A stretch of 64,000 nucleotides of DNA from Candidatus Nitrosoglobus terrae (GTDB lineage Bacteria; Pseudomonadota; Gammaproteobacteria; Nitrosococcales; Nitrosococcaceae), in contig NZ_AP014836.1 of NCBI RefSeq assembly GCF_002356115.1, positions 620,001-684,000 of the forward strand. The letters run 5' to 3'. The notes below the pieces were generated by a model. The model had not been told where the DNA came from. It did not search any database and was given only the letters and a program-made list of their open reading frames with translations. This document shows, piece by piece, positions 1 to 8,276 of the stretch (positions are counted from its first letter, which is position 1; each line of letters begins with the position of its first letter). The position numbers and the translations under genes were made by a program.

Positions 1-208
1 CCCACAAGGAGCGGTGGGCGGGTTTCCCATTATTTCCAGCCCTTTGCAAGAAAATGGCACCACTATTCAAGCTGAATTTGGCAACCAAGCTTCCCCATTT
101 ATTCAAGGTAAAACCCTCACTTTCACTCGATCTCAAGGGGGTACATGGCGCTGTCGCTTTAGCGGAGATTCTACATACGCGCCGACTAATTGCCCAGCGG
201 AGCCGTAA
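1..208 (+). CDS. Type IV pilin, C-terminal fragment (5' truncated by window edge)
   Basis: This is the end of a major-pilin-like protein. The frame is open from base 2, so the gene begins before the window and the conserved N-terminal helix cannot be seen. What remains looks like the C-terminal beta region of a type IVa pilin: a segment IQAEFGNQASPFIQGKTLTF, a tryptophan followed by a cysteine (TWRC), and a second cysteine 15 residues on (TNCP), the usual disulfide-bounded D-region. The following gene is convergent. A minor pilin or pseudopilin is possible, but the short loop and lack of extra domains favour a PilA-type subunit. Confidence 0.7.
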   Translation, partial: PQGAVGGFPIISSPLQENGTTIQAEFGNQASPFIQGKTLTFTRSQGGTWRCRFSGDSTYAPTNCPAEP

Positions 209-226
209 TCTAGGGTGGCTATAGCG

Positions 227-670
227 CTAGCTCTCAGGATAAAATTCCTCATCTAGGATTTGTTCTAAACTCCAACCGGTGTGCTCAAAGGCAGGAGGGA
301 AAGCGCTTTTAGCTAAATGCGTCGTCTCCCATGCCGCTTGAGGTACAGCAGCTAAATAAGCCTCTAGTATCGTCTCACCTAATTTTGGCTTAAGGCTTGG
401 ATTAGCTTTGAGAACTTGGCTAGCCCTAATCCGCTGCTCATCAATGGTTAACCGCCAACTATTGCTCCGCCGTTTGGGTTGGTATTGCCATTTGAGTAGG
501 TGAGATAGAGTAATAATCAAACGGTTTTTTAGCTCATGGCGTTCACTTCTGCCCATCTCTTCCAATTCCTCGGCAATTTGATTCATATCCACCTCGTGAA
601 ATTTTCCTTGCCGTAGTTTTTCTGCGGTTTCGTGAGTCCAAGCGTAGTAATCGGTGTCATGGGTGCTCAT
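227..670 (-). CDS. DUF29 family protein, copy 1
   Basis: A 147-residue DUF29 protein; no biochemical function is established for the family. The start is the internal ATG giving MSTHDTDYYAW, because all four copies here begin with MST[HY].TD[FY]Y.W, and a GGGAG lies just upstream; an upstream ATG would add five residues. Family blocks visible in order are YYAWTHETAEKLRQGKF, DMNQIAEELEEMGRSE, LLKWQYQP, SNSWRLTIDEQR, NPSLKP and a C-terminal AFEHTGWSLEQILDEEFYP. It is the last gene of a same-strand tandem array with 37- to 50-base spacers, as expected after local duplication. No signal peptide or membrane segment is seen. Confidence 0.85.
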   Translation of the reverse strand: MSTHDTDYYAWTHETAEKLRQGKFHEVDMNQIAEELEEMGRSERHELKNRLIITLSHLLKWQYQPKRRSNSWRLTIDEQRIRASQVLKANPSLKPKLGETILEAYLAAVPQAAWETTHLAKSAFPPAFEHTGWSLEQILDEEFYPES

Positions 671-707
671 GGTGTCATCTCCCAATGTCAGATTTGGGTA
701 GGCGGGG

Positions 708-1130
708 TTAGTCTTGAGGATAAAACGCCTTATCTAATACTTGTTCCACTGTCCAGCCGGTGTGTTCAAAGGCGGCTAGGAATCTGTTTAGATCTAAATT
801 TGTTTCAGCATAAGATTCCAATATAGTCGCTTCTAATTCTGGCTTAAGGCTTGGATTTTTCTTTATCAGCTTTCGGATTCGTGATCTCTGCTCAACGATG
901 GTTCCACGCCAACTATTGCTACGGAAATCAGGCCGATATTGCCACTTAAGCAAGTGAGCGATGAGTACAATTAATCGTAATCGGTTCTCCAATTGCTCTA
1001 ATTGGTTTTTCCCCATATCTTCAATTTCTTCAATAATCACCCCCATATCTACCTCAGTAAATCGACCTTGTCTTAGAAGCTTAGCAGTTTCTTGAGTCCA
1101 ACCGTAAAAATCAGTCTTATAGGTGCTCAT
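708..1130 (-). CDS. DUF29 family protein, copy 2 (most diverged)
   Basis: A 140-residue DUF29 protein. The start is set at the ATG for MSTYKTDFYGW, which has AGAGAAG upstream; the open frame could extend five more residues. It differs from its neighbours through most of its length: DMGVIIEEIEDMGKNQLEQL replaces the EELEEMGRSE block, and RLRLIVLIAHLLKW carries two extra residues. It keeps the shared landmarks SNSWRGTIVEQR, NPSLKP and AFEHTGWTVEQVLDKAFYP. The plus-strand remnant at 2227 resembles this copy most closely (MSTYKTD start and an ETDLD block like ETNLD here), which suggests two sublineages in the array. Function unknown. Confidence 0.85.
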   Translation of the reverse strand: MSTYKTDFYGWTQETAKLLRQGRFTEVDMGVIIEEIEDMGKNQLEQLENRLRLIVLIAHLLKWQYRPDFRSNSWRGTIVEQRSRIRKLIKKNPSLKPELEATILESYAETNLDLNRFLAAFEHTGWTVEQVLDKAFYPQD

Positions 1131-1166
1131 GATTTCTTCTCTCAAGGGTTTAGGGGTCGGCGGGGG

Positions 1167-1607
1167 TTAATCTTCAGGGTAAAAGATCTCATCTAACACC
1201 TGTTCTATCATCCAGTTTGTTTGCTCAAAGGCAGCAGGAAAGGTTTCTTCAGTGAGATTAGTTTCTCGGGCAGCCTGCATCAAGGCTGGGATATAGGCTT
1301 CTAAAACAGCCTCGCTTAGTTTAGGTTTAAGACTTGGATTTTTTCTAAGTACCCGTTTAACCCGAAATCGCTGCTCTTTAATGGTTAATCGCCAGCTATT
1401 GCCTCTGCGATCAGGTTGATATTGCCATTTGAGTAGGTGGGCTAAAATAATAATCAAACGGTTTTCAAGCTCACCTAGTTCACTTCTGCCCATCTCTTCC
1501 AGCTCCTCAGCAATTTGATTCATATCCACCTCGTTAAATTTCTCTTGGCGTAGTTTGGCTGCGGTTTCATAGGTCCAGGCGTAGTAGTCCGTGTTATAAG
1601 TGCTCAT
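1167..1607 (-). CDS. DUF29 family protein, copy 3
   Basis: A 146-residue DUF29 protein beginning MSTYNTDYYAWTYETAAKLR. It carries the same blocks as the other copies: DMNQIAEELEEMGRSE near residue 30, HLLKWQYQPDRRGNSWRLT near 60-80, NPSLKPKL near 100, and a C-terminal WMIEQVLDEIFYPED. It shares a 65-base identical stretch with copy 4 over the EELEEMGRSE region, pointing to recent duplication or gene conversion between these two. It is predicted soluble, with no signal sequence. No function can be assigned from sequence. Confidence 0.85.
   Translation of the reverse strand: MSTYNTDYYAWTYETAAKLRQEKFNEVDMNQIAEELEEMGRSELGELENRLIIILAHLLKWQYQPDRRGNSWRLTIKEQRFRVKRVLRKNPSLKPKLSEAVLEAYIPALMQAARETNLTEETFPAAFEQTNWMIEQVLDEIFYPED
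1478..1542. repeat. 65-base exact match between DUF29 copies 3 and 4 (partner 1968-2032)
   Basis: Bases 1478-1542 are identical to 1968-2032 by direct comparison. The match covers the DMNQIAEELEEMGRSE coding block. Identity breaks down quickly outside it, as in gene conversion or a recent duplication under local purifying selection. It can serve as a substrate for recombination within the array. Confidence 0.8.
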
Positions 1608-1656
1608 GGGTTAACCTCTCAGGGGCTGAAGAATAAAAATCCAATGTAATGGGGCG

Positions 1657-2097
1657 TTAGCTTTCAGGATAAAACTCATCATCTAGCACTTGTTCTACCA
1701 TCCAGTTTGTTTGTTCAAAAGTAGGGGGGAAAGTATTTTTAGCTAAATGAGTTTCTCTAGCAGCTTGTGGTATGGCAATAAGGTAAGCTTCTGATGCTGA
1801 CTCAGCCAATTTAGGCTTAAGACTTGGGTTTTGTTTAAGTACCCGCCTAATTCTAACTCTCTGTTCGTCAATAGTCAGTCTCCAGCTATTGCCTCTGCGA
1901 TCAGGTTGGTATTGCCATTTGAGCAGATGAGCCAATAATACGGCGAGGCGGTTTTCAAGTTCATGGCGTTCACTTCTGCCCATCTCTTCCAGCTCCTCAG
2001 CAATTTGATTCATATCCACCTCGTTAAATTTCCCTTGCCGTAGTTTAGCTGCGGTTTCATAGGTCCAGGCGTAGTAATCCGTGTCGTGAGTGCTCAT
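1657..2097 (-). CDS. DUF29 family protein, copy 4
   Basis: A 146-residue DUF29 protein and the first gene of the four-copy minus-strand array. The ATG of MSTHDTDYYAW is preferred: AAGGAG lies upstream at usable spacing and it matches the other copies, although the frame is open for 15 more residues. Blocks are YYAWTYETAAKLRQGKFNEV, DMNQIAEELEEMGRSERHEL, LLKWQYQPDRRGNSWRLTID, NPSLKPKL and WMVEQVLDDEFYPES. A degraded, oppositely oriented copy lies about 130 bases beyond the start, so the array once had at least five members. Function unknown. Confidence 0.85.
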   Translation of the reverse strand: MSTHDTDYYAWTYETAAKLRQGKFNEVDMNQIAEELEEMGRSERHELENRLAVLLAHLLKWQYQPDRRGNSWRLTIDEQRVRIRRVLKQNPSLKPKLAESASEAYLIAIPQAARETHLAKNTFPPTFEQTNWMVEQVLDDEFYPES

Positions 2098-2226
2098 TAA
2101 TCTATTCTCCTTAGAATTAAAATCTGCGCTTGATAACCCCACTAATTATTATGGCATGCTTAATATTTTTAGATGATTATCTTAAAGTGCGGGGTAAAAC
2201 TTAAGCTTAATCGGCTAAAGCAATCT

Positions 2227-2490
2227 ATGAGTACCTATAAAACTGATTGTTATGCGTAGCCCTAAGAGATGGCCATGAAGCCCCGCCAAGGTCGATTTGA
2301 GGAAGTGGAGAATATAGGAAAAAGCGAGCTGAGGGTCGATTAATAAAGCATTAAAATCAACCCCAGCCTAAAACCTAAACTAAGGAGGTCTATAAGGTTA
2401 TCCTTGAGACTGATTTAGATGAATCGGTATTTCCTGCTGCTTTTGATCACACAGGTAGGTTGGACGTGAGATCAGGTACTGGATATAGCA
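2227..2490 (+). pseudogene. Decayed DUF29 gene on the opposite strand to the array
   Basis: Translation from the ATG at 2227 reads MSTYKTDCYA, the family N-terminus, then hits TAG and TAA codons. The same frame continues with RQGRFEEVENIGKSEL, two stops, and NPSLKPKLR, each a recognisable DUF29 block in the right order. After a frameshift near 2395, the next frame gives ETDLDESVFPAAFDHTG, the C-terminal block. The gene therefore carries several nonsense codons, at least one frameshift and internal deletions. It is closest to copy 2. It accounts for most of the roughly 420-base stretch between copy 4 and the next gene. Confidence 0.85.
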
Positions 2491-2519
2491 TGGCTACCAG
2501 ACTAGGGTTGGCCAGTTGA

Positions 2520-2981
2520 TTAATAACTACATTGCACTGGAGTGATTAAAAATTCTCCAATCAGCTGGTGATCACTGCCGTAAAAAACATAGTGAGCGTT
2601 AATCCCATTTTCAAAATATAGCGCCATATCTGGGCTATTGCAGGCTAAATCCACCGCTCTGGGTTTCATCTTATTCACAAATTCACGGCTATTAAAGCTG
2701 CTGGCGACTCGGTTTATTTTGTCGTAGTTATATTTTAACTCTCCTTCAAGGGCTTCAACTTTGCTCAGTTTAGTCTCATGATCCACCATTCTTGGGAGAT
2801 TTTTATTAATTTGATCTGCGATAATGGCTAAAACGGCTTGGGTATGTAATTCTTCTGCCGTGACTTTTTTGCCGGTAGGCAACACAATACCCCCTGCATC
2901 TAGCCAGTAGGTTTTCACTGCAAATAGTCCTACCAAGATAAGAGGAAAGAAAAGCAGCGCATATTTTTTAATTTTGTTCAT
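2520..2981 (-). CDS. Hypothetical membrane-anchored or secreted protein, 153 residues
   Basis: I do not recognise a family. The N-terminus MNKIKKYALLFFPLILVGLF is a basic n-region plus a hydrophobic stretch, so the protein is either secreted or held in the inner membrane by one helix. The remainder (about residues 25-153) is hydrophilic, with a helical middle (AEELHTQAVLAIIADQINKN, then ETKLSKVEALEGELK) and two cysteines near residues 114 and 151 that could form a disulfide in the periplasm. It lies about 80 bases after the ABC permease gene on the same strand and may be transcribed with that efflux operon, but no functional link is visible. Confidence 0.6.
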   Translation of the reverse strand: MNKIKKYALLFFPLILVGLFAVKTYWLDAGGIVLPTGKKVTAEELHTQAVLAIIADQINKNLPRMVDHETKLSKVEALEGELKYNYDKINRVASSFNSREFVNKMKPRAVDLACNSPDMALYFENGINAHYVFYGSDHQLIGEFLITPVQCSY

Positions 2982-3059
2982 AATTTAACCTCTAATAAAC
3001 AAGTGATAGTCTTAATTTCTAAGCGTAAAATTAGACTGGAATCAGTATATCAGAATCAT

Positions 3060-4265
3060 TTATTCATATCGCAAGGCTTCAATGGGATCTAGTCTTGCCG
3101 CTTTCTTAGCCGGGAAATAGCCAAAAACAACCCCCACAGCGGCTGAAAACAAAAAAGCTAAGATCACAATGCTGGGCTTGAGTATAAAGGGAACTTGTAA
3201 GACACTGCTTAACCCTAGAGAGGCGATAAGCGCTAGTAAAATACCCATTAAGCCTCCGAAAGAAGACAAAACCACCGCCTCAATTAAAAACTGAAGCAAA
3301 ACCTCCCGCTCAAGGGCACCAATGGCCAGACGAATACCGATCTCTCGGGTACGTTCAGTCACTGATACCAGCATAATATTCATGATCCCAATCCCACCTA
3401 CTAACAGACTCACAGCGGCTACCGCCCCCAATAAGGTGGTCATCACTTGCGTGGTACCGGTGAGCATTTTGGTGATCTCCTTCATGTCTCGAACGGAAAA
3501 ATTATTCTCTTTTGAAGGAGTAATATGACGGCGTTTGCGCAGCAATTGTTCAATATCCCGTTGGGCTTTTAAAGTTGAAACCTTCTCTTGAACTGATACT
3601 TGGATTAAAGGAATATCTTGATTGCCGGCAATACGGCGCTGGAGAGTACGTAAAGGAATCAAAATAATATCATCCTGATCTGAGCCCATCATGGACTGAC
3701 CTTTGGCTTCTAAAAGCCCCATGACTTGGCAGGAGATCTTTTGCAGGCGGATATGACTACCAATTGGATTTTGATCCCCAAATAGCTTTTCTTTCACCGT
3801 GGCACCTAGAATGCAGAGCGCTTTCCCCGCCCGCAGTTCACTGTCAAGAAAAGCTCTTCCTATCTCAATGGTTTGATTGCGAACCGTAAAATAATGGCTA
3901 TCAATACCGGTGACGGTGGTGGACCAGTTGGTGTTACCGAAAATGGCTGTTAAGGGATAGGAGGCAGAGGGCGCCACTGCGGCGATAGTGTCAATCTCCC
4001 GGGCAATAGCCTCAGAATCTCGGAGACTAAAAGGCGGGGCTACGGAAGACAGTCCCGGTCCCATTCTCTGGCCCGGGCGAATGATTAATAAATTACTCCC
4101 GAGACTGGCAATTTGTTCAGTAATGCGGGCGGTGGCACCGCTGCCTAGGGTGACCATGGTAATCACCGCTGCTACGCCGATGACAATACCTAAAATAGTC
4201 AGAAAGGAACGCATCAGATTACGGCGAATTTCGCGCCAAGCTAGTAGAAAGGCATTCCACCACAT
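3060..4265 (-). CDS. MacB-type ABC transporter permease (FtsX/MacB_PCD)
   Basis: A 401-residue permease of the MacB/LolC type VII ABC superfamily. It has an N-terminal membrane helix (residues about 18-45, LTILGIVIGVAAVITMVTLG), a periplasmic MacB_PCD-like domain of about 220 residues containing SLGSNLLIIRPGQ, then an FtsX core with three helices near residues 275-395, including SVTERTREIGIRLAIGA. In E. coli MacB the ATPase and permease are one chain; here they are two adjacent genes 4 bases apart, as in many proteobacterial MacB-like systems. With the ATPase and the MacA-like adaptor upstream it should form a tripartite pump, with an outer-membrane TolC encoded elsewhere. The substrate (macrolide, peptide, siderophore or lipid) is unknown. 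Confidence 0.88.
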   Translation of the reverse strand: MWWNAFLLAWREIRRNLMRSFLTILGIVIGVAAVITMVTLGSGATARITEQIASLGSNLLIIRPGQRMGPGLSSVAPPFSLRDSEAIAREIDTIAAVAPSASYPLTAIFGNTNWSTTVTGIDSHYFTVRNQTIEIGRAFLDSELRAGKALCILGATVKEKLFGDQNPIGSHIRLQKISCQVMGLLEAKGQSMMGSDQDDIILIPLRTLQRRIAGNQDIPLIQVSVQEKVSTLKAQRDIEQLLRKRRHITPSKENNFSVRDMKEITKMLTGTTQVMTTLLGAVAAVSLLVGGIGIMNIMLVSVTERTREIGIRLAIGALEREVLLQFLIEAVVLSSFGGLMGILLALIASLGLSSVLQVPFILKPSIVILAFLFSAAVGVVFGYFPAKKAARLDPIEALRYE

Positions 4266-4269
4266 GGAG

Positions 4270-4965
4270 CTATTTTAGCTGAAGTTGATCGGATTCGATG
4301 CGGCCATCCATAAAATAAATAATACGCTTAGCATAGGCGGCGATATCGGCTTCATGGGTTACCATCACAATGGTGATGCCTTGATCATGATTCAAAGATA
4401 CCAGTAATTCCATAATTTCATGGCTGCGGGCTGTATCCAGATTACCCGTCGGCTCATCAGCAAATAACACTTGCGGTTGGGTCACAATGGCCCTAGCAAT
4501 GGCAACGCGCTGCTGCTGGCCGCCGGAAAGCTCACTGGGGGTATGGTGCTCCCAACCGCTTAAACCCACGGTAGCTAAAGCGGCTTTGGCTTGCTCGTGA
4601 CGTTCTGTGGTGGAGATACCGCGATAGATCAGGGGTAGTTCTACGTTCTCAAGGGCTGAAGTGCGGGCTAAGAGATTAAAGCCTTGGAATACAAATCCTA
4701 AATAATGGCGGCGTAATCGGGCGAGCTGATCACGGGATAATCGGTTCAGCTCAACTCCTTTAAAGAGATAGGTTCCGGAAGTGGGCGTATCTAGGCAGCC
4801 TAGAATATTTAAGCAGGTGGATTTTCCCGATCCACTATGGCCCATGACGGCGATAAAATCCCCAGTCTCTATCTGCAGATCGACTTTCCGCAAAGCTTGC
4901 ATGGCTACTCGGCCTGTACCATACGTTTTGGTGACTTTTTGTAGGGCAATAAGCGGTTGGGGCAT
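4270..4965 (-). CDS. MacB-type ABC transporter ATP-binding protein
   Basis: A 231-residue ATPase of the MacB/LolD clade. Walker A is GHSGSGKST (about residue 43), the signature is [14 protein letters not shown] (about 145), Walker B is [12 protein letters not shown] (about 165) and the switch histidine is in MVTHEAD (about 200). Length matches stand-alone LolD/MacB-N ATPases. It lies between the adaptor gene (16 bases) and the permease gene (4 bases) in one operon, so it powers that permease. LolD is the main alternative identity, but a HlyD-family adaptor in the operon favours an efflux system over lipoprotein sorting. Confidence 0.9.
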   Translation of the reverse strand: MPQPLIALQKVTKTYGTGRVAMQALRKVDLQIETGDFIAVMGHSGSGKSTCLNILGCLDTPTSGTYLFKGVELNRLSRDQLARLRRHYLGFVFQGFNLLARTSALENVELPLIYRGISTTERHEQAKAALATVGLSGWEHHTPSELSGGQQQRVAIARAIVTQPQVLFADEPTGNLDTARSHEIMELLVSLNHDQGITIVMVTHEADIAAYAKRIIYFMDGRIESDQLQLK

Positions 4966-4981
4966 CTGCTTGTCCGTGAGA

Positions 4982-6340
4982 TTATGAAGGGTGACTCATG
5001 GCTTCAACAATGATATCCATACTGGGTTTAATTTCACCGTCTAATACCTGCGTTAAAGTGCCATCTGTAGCCCCTAGAGTCACGGGAATTGGGAGTGGTT
5101 GCCCATCTTCCATAATCCAGACTGGTTGCTGTTTTGGATTATTGTTATGGTCCTCCAGCTGATGTTTACGGACGGTAGCCCGGGAAGAGAAGGGAAATAG
5201 ATAGCTAATTAACCCTTGGCGCGCACGAGTAGGCTGATTTTGTATCGGCGGGGTAAAACGTAACGCTTTATTGGGAATGAGGAGCGCATTTTCTATTTTT
5301 TTTACCACAATATCTGCGGTGGCCGTCATTCCCGGTCGTAGCAATAAACCTGAGTTATCCACGCTCAACAAAGTCTCATAGGTAATTACGCCTTCAATCT
5401 CCAGTGCGCCATAGCGAACTTGGGTAATTTGAGCGGGAAAAATTCGATCTGGATAGGCATCAACGGTGAAAGTAGCCTGTTGTCCTTGATTAACTTGACC
5501 TATATCAGCTTCATCTACATTGACGTACAGTACCATCTGGGTCAGGCTTTCAGCTAAAGTGAAGAGTACGGGAGTTTGAAAAGAGGCGGCTACTGTTTGC
5601 CCTGGCTCCACCCCGCGCGTTAAGACGATACCGTCGATAGGAGAGCGGATAATCATTTTTTTCAGATCGGTTTCTTGGGTACTGAGGGTAGCGCGAGCCA
5701 TAGCGATTTGCGCCCGCATGCTAGTTTCTATTGCCTGTCCACGGGCGTAAGCGGCTTGATAGGTGTCTAGATCTTCTAGGGAGCATAATTGTCGTTTTGC
5801 CAATTTTTGGCAGCGCTCAAAACGTAACCGCGTTTCTAAAACGGTAGCTTGGGCTTCTTGCAGGCTTGCTTTTGCGGCATCGAGGGAAGCCTGAGCTTGA
5901 ATAACTTGAGTCTGTAGGCGATCCGTATTAAGCCGTGCCAATATCTGTCCTTGTTTAATGTGATCATTGTAATCTACCACTACAGTTTCAATAGTGCCGG
6001 AAAGCTCGCTGCCCACATCTACCTGATTGACGGGCTTTAAGGTTCCTGTGGCAGTGACCGTCACAATTAAGTTCCCTTGCTGTACTGAGCTGGTATTAAA
6101 CTGAGTCCCGGTATTATTATGGGCCGTTTGGCGGGCAATAATCGTTCCAGCTAATGTTAGGGCGAGGGCAATGATAACCCATATTCTCCAGCGTTTTCGG
6201 TGACTGGTTTGTTGTGTTAAGCCTAAAACTTGGTTGATCTCATCAATGTTAGGGCTATGGGTTGCTATAGACGAAAGCGTAGAGGAGCGAGGTGGGGAGG
6301 GTAGCGCGTTTTCCATTGGGTTTTTGATCGCTATTTTCAA
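4982..6340 (-). CDS. MacA-like periplasmic adaptor (HlyD/RND membrane fusion protein)
   Basis: A 452-residue adaptor subunit. There is a cytoplasmic tail of about 50 residues, a single membrane helix (IWVIIALALTLAGTIIA), a barrel-sandwich segment (VGSELSGTIETVVVDYNDHI), an alpha-helical hairpin rich in Q/A (QVIQAQASLDAAKASLQEAQ onward) with a CQKLAKRQLC loop, then the second lipoyl half (RSPIDGIVLTRGVEPGQTV) and beta-barrel regions. It should bridge the inner-membrane ABC pump to an outer-membrane channel. The open frame begins with TTG; an ATG eight codons in (6316) is an equally possible start, and neither has a clear ribosome-binding site. It is first in a three-gene operon with the ATPase and permease. 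Confidence 0.88.
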   Translation of the reverse strand: MKIAIKNPMENALPSPPRSSTLSSIATHSPNIDEINQVLGLTQQTSHRKRWRIWVIIALALTLAGTIIARQTAHNNTGTQFNTSSVQQGNLIVTVTATGTLKPVNQVDVGSELSGTIETVVVDYNDHIKQGQILARLNTDRLQTQVIQAQASLDAAKASLQEAQATVLETRLRFERCQKLAKRQLCSLEDLDTYQAAYARGQAIETSMRAQIAMARATLSTQETDLKKMIIRSPIDGIVLTRGVEPGQTVAASFQTPVLFTLAESLTQMVLYVNVDEADIGQVNQGQQATFTVDAYPDRIFPAQITQVRYGALEIEGVITYETLLSVDNSGLLLRPGMTATADIVVKKIENALLIPNKALRFTPPIQNQPTRARQGLISYLFPFSSRATVRKHQLEDHNNNPKQQPVWIMEDGQPLPIPVTLGATDGTLTQVLDGEIKPSMDIIVEAMSHPS

Positions 6341-6556
6341 ATGAAAACAAGTTTAACACTAGATTAAAATGGCCTTGACGGAAATAATTTTAGGATAATT
6401 TAGAAGTTTAATAATTAGAGGTTAAGAAGAAGGCATTATCCTTTGTTATTGGATAAAATGATGGCCTAATTAAGCCGACAGTATGGGGTAAAATGAGTTT
6501 CCCTAAGAGCGCAGTAGTAAGGATAAATTTGAAAAATGTTTAATGGATAGCAATCA

Positions 6557-7255
6557 ATGAAAAAATTTAAACAATGGCTAGCAAAAATAGTCTTTACCCA
6601 AGGAAGAATTGAGGCAAGTAAAATAAAAAAAGCGGAGCCGGCTAAAATAGATGATTTATTTAGAGCAGCCTATAAGAAATTTTCCTCAGCCGCCTCATTT
6701 GATGCCGATAACGCCGAAGTTCTTCACTACTGGGGATCGGTGCTTTATGAACAATCCCAATATAAAGAGGGCAAAGAAGTTAAAGAACTTTGCCAAGGTG
6801 CCTGTGAGAAATTTGGAGCAGCCCTTAAACTTGATCCCAATAATGCTGAAATCATGAATGATTGGGGAGCAGCCTTAATTAGCCGAGCGAGAAATCGACC
6901 TGATAAGCACGCAGTTCCTTTTTATAGGGAGGCATGGGAGAAGATTAATGCTGCCGAGGCTTTGAAGCCTGGAGTAGGGGCTTATAATTTAGCCTGTATT
7001 TATAGTTTGCAGGGGGATCTACGTCAATCCAAGATGTATATAGAACAAGCCAGAGCTGCTGATAATCTCCCTCCTGTAGCGTACCTTAAAATGGACAGAG
7101 ATTTGGATAATATAAGGGATGAGGAATGGTTTAAGCATATTATCCAAAGCTTAATTAAGGAGGAAGAAATCCAATCTCAGGTCCGGGAAGCTGAAAAAAA
7201 ACAGCAAAATAAACCTTGGTGGCGCCGCTTGAAGCGACAAAAGTCGTTATCATAA
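6557..7255 (+). CDS. Tetratricopeptide-repeat protein
   Basis: A 232-residue protein with TPR-like repeats: residues about 36-70 (YKKFSSAASFDADNAEVLHY), 85-115 (KFGAALKLDPNNAEIMNDWG) and 128-165 (KINAAEALKPGVGAYNLACI). The alternation of a small and aromatic residue and the D.NAE.....G signature between helices are typical. The C-terminus is strongly basic (WWRRLKRQK) and the N-terminus is a basic, amphipathic stretch rather than a clear signal peptide. Such proteins scaffold protein contacts; the partner is not evident. It stands alone between the divergent efflux operon and yicC, with about 100 bases before yicC. Confidence 0.75.
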   Translation: MKKFKQWLAKIVFTQGRIEASKIKKAEPAKIDDLFRAAYKKFSSAASFDADNAEVLHYWGSVLYEQSQYKEGKEVKELCQGACEKFGAALKLDPNNAEIMNDWGAALISRARNRPDKHAVPFYREAWEKINAAEALKPGVGAYNLACIYSLQGDLRQSKMYIEQARAADNLPPVAYLKMDRDLDNIRDEEWFKHIIQSLIKEEEIQSQVREAEKKQQNKPWWRRLKRQKSLS

Positions 7256-7352
7256 AGTAGGTAAATAAGTAGAGCCATATGTCTCCTAGCAGAGAAGGCT
7301 TTTTGCTGATGATATTTTCTTATTAACTTTAGGCGATGATTGGAGATAGTTC

Positions 7353-8219
7353 ATGGTTTACAGCATGACGGCATTTACCCGTCAAGAAGCACAGGGGGAT
7401 TTTGGAACTTTTACTTGGGAGCTACGTTCGGTTAATCATCGTTATCTGGAAATAGGGGCACGACTACCCGAGGATCTGCGTTTTATTGAGATACAGGTAC
7501 GGGAACAAATCAGCCGTCATCTTAGACGAGGGAAGATAGAATGCTCCCTGCGCTATAAAGCTCCCATAGAGGAGGCCGCTAGGTTTTCCCTAGATGAATC
7601 CATAGCTCGATCATTGATTCGACTTTGTGAGGAGGTCAATAATTTAACTCATGGTTCTGCGCCTTTAAACAGCTTAGAGTTATTACGTTGGCCTGGGATA
7701 TTAAAGACCTCAGCCCCTGATACGGAAAAATTGAAAACTGAGGCCTTGGCTACCTTGGAAAAAGCTATCAATGAGATATTGATCACCCGGGCTAGGGAAG
7801 GAGAACGTTTAGGTGCTTTTATTCTTCAACGCTGTGAAGAAATTGAATCTATCTTGAGGCGGATACAAACCCATTTACCACAGATAATGAATCGCTTTCA
7901 AGAACGGTTACGTACCCGTTTGGAGACAATTCAAGCCCCTTTAGATCCGGGGCGACTGGAGCAAGAGTTGGTATTTTTTGCCCAAAAAAGCGATGTTGCA
8001 GAGGAGTTAGATCGTCTACAAACCCATATTGTTGAAATTCGGCAAGTATTTAAGCGAAAGGAGCCTGTGGGTCGACGGTTAGATTTTTTAATGCAGGAGC
8101 TTAATCGAGAGGCGAATACTTTAGGAGCTAAATCGGCTGATGTAGGCATTAATCAGGATGCAGTTGAGCTTAAAGTGCTGATTGAGCAAATGCGGGAGCA
8201 AATCCAGAATATTGAATAA
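7353..8219 (+). CDS. yicC: YicC family endoribonuclease
   Basis: A 288-residue protein, almost the same length as E. coli YicC (287). It opens with MVYSMTAFTRQE and has LRSVNHRYLEIGARLPEDLR, the N-terminal YicC signature, and the C-terminal DUF1732 block (LDFLMQELNREANTLGAKSA). The E. coli protein is reported as an endoribonuclease affecting small RNAs. Here it directly precedes gmk, as in many proteobacteria where the two are neighbours. The ATG is preceded by a weak GGAGA. Confidence 0.93.
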   Translation: MVYSMTAFTRQEAQGDFGTFTWELRSVNHRYLEIGARLPEDLRFIEIQVREQISRHLRRGKIECSLRYKAPIEEAARFSLDESIARSLIRLCEEVNNLTHGSAPLNSLELLRWPGILKTSAPDTEKLKTEALATLEKAINEILITRAREGERLGAFILQRCEEIESILRRIQTHLPQIMNRFQERLRTRLETIQAPLDPGRLEQELVFFAQKSDVAEELDRLQTHIVEIRQVFKRKEPVGRRLDFLMQELNREANTLGAKSADVGINQDAVELKVLIEQMREQIQNIE

Positions 8220-8276
8220 TTTAACGAGAGTAGGGTTTTTTAAGATTAGCTATATTTTTTTATCTTCACGTAAATC

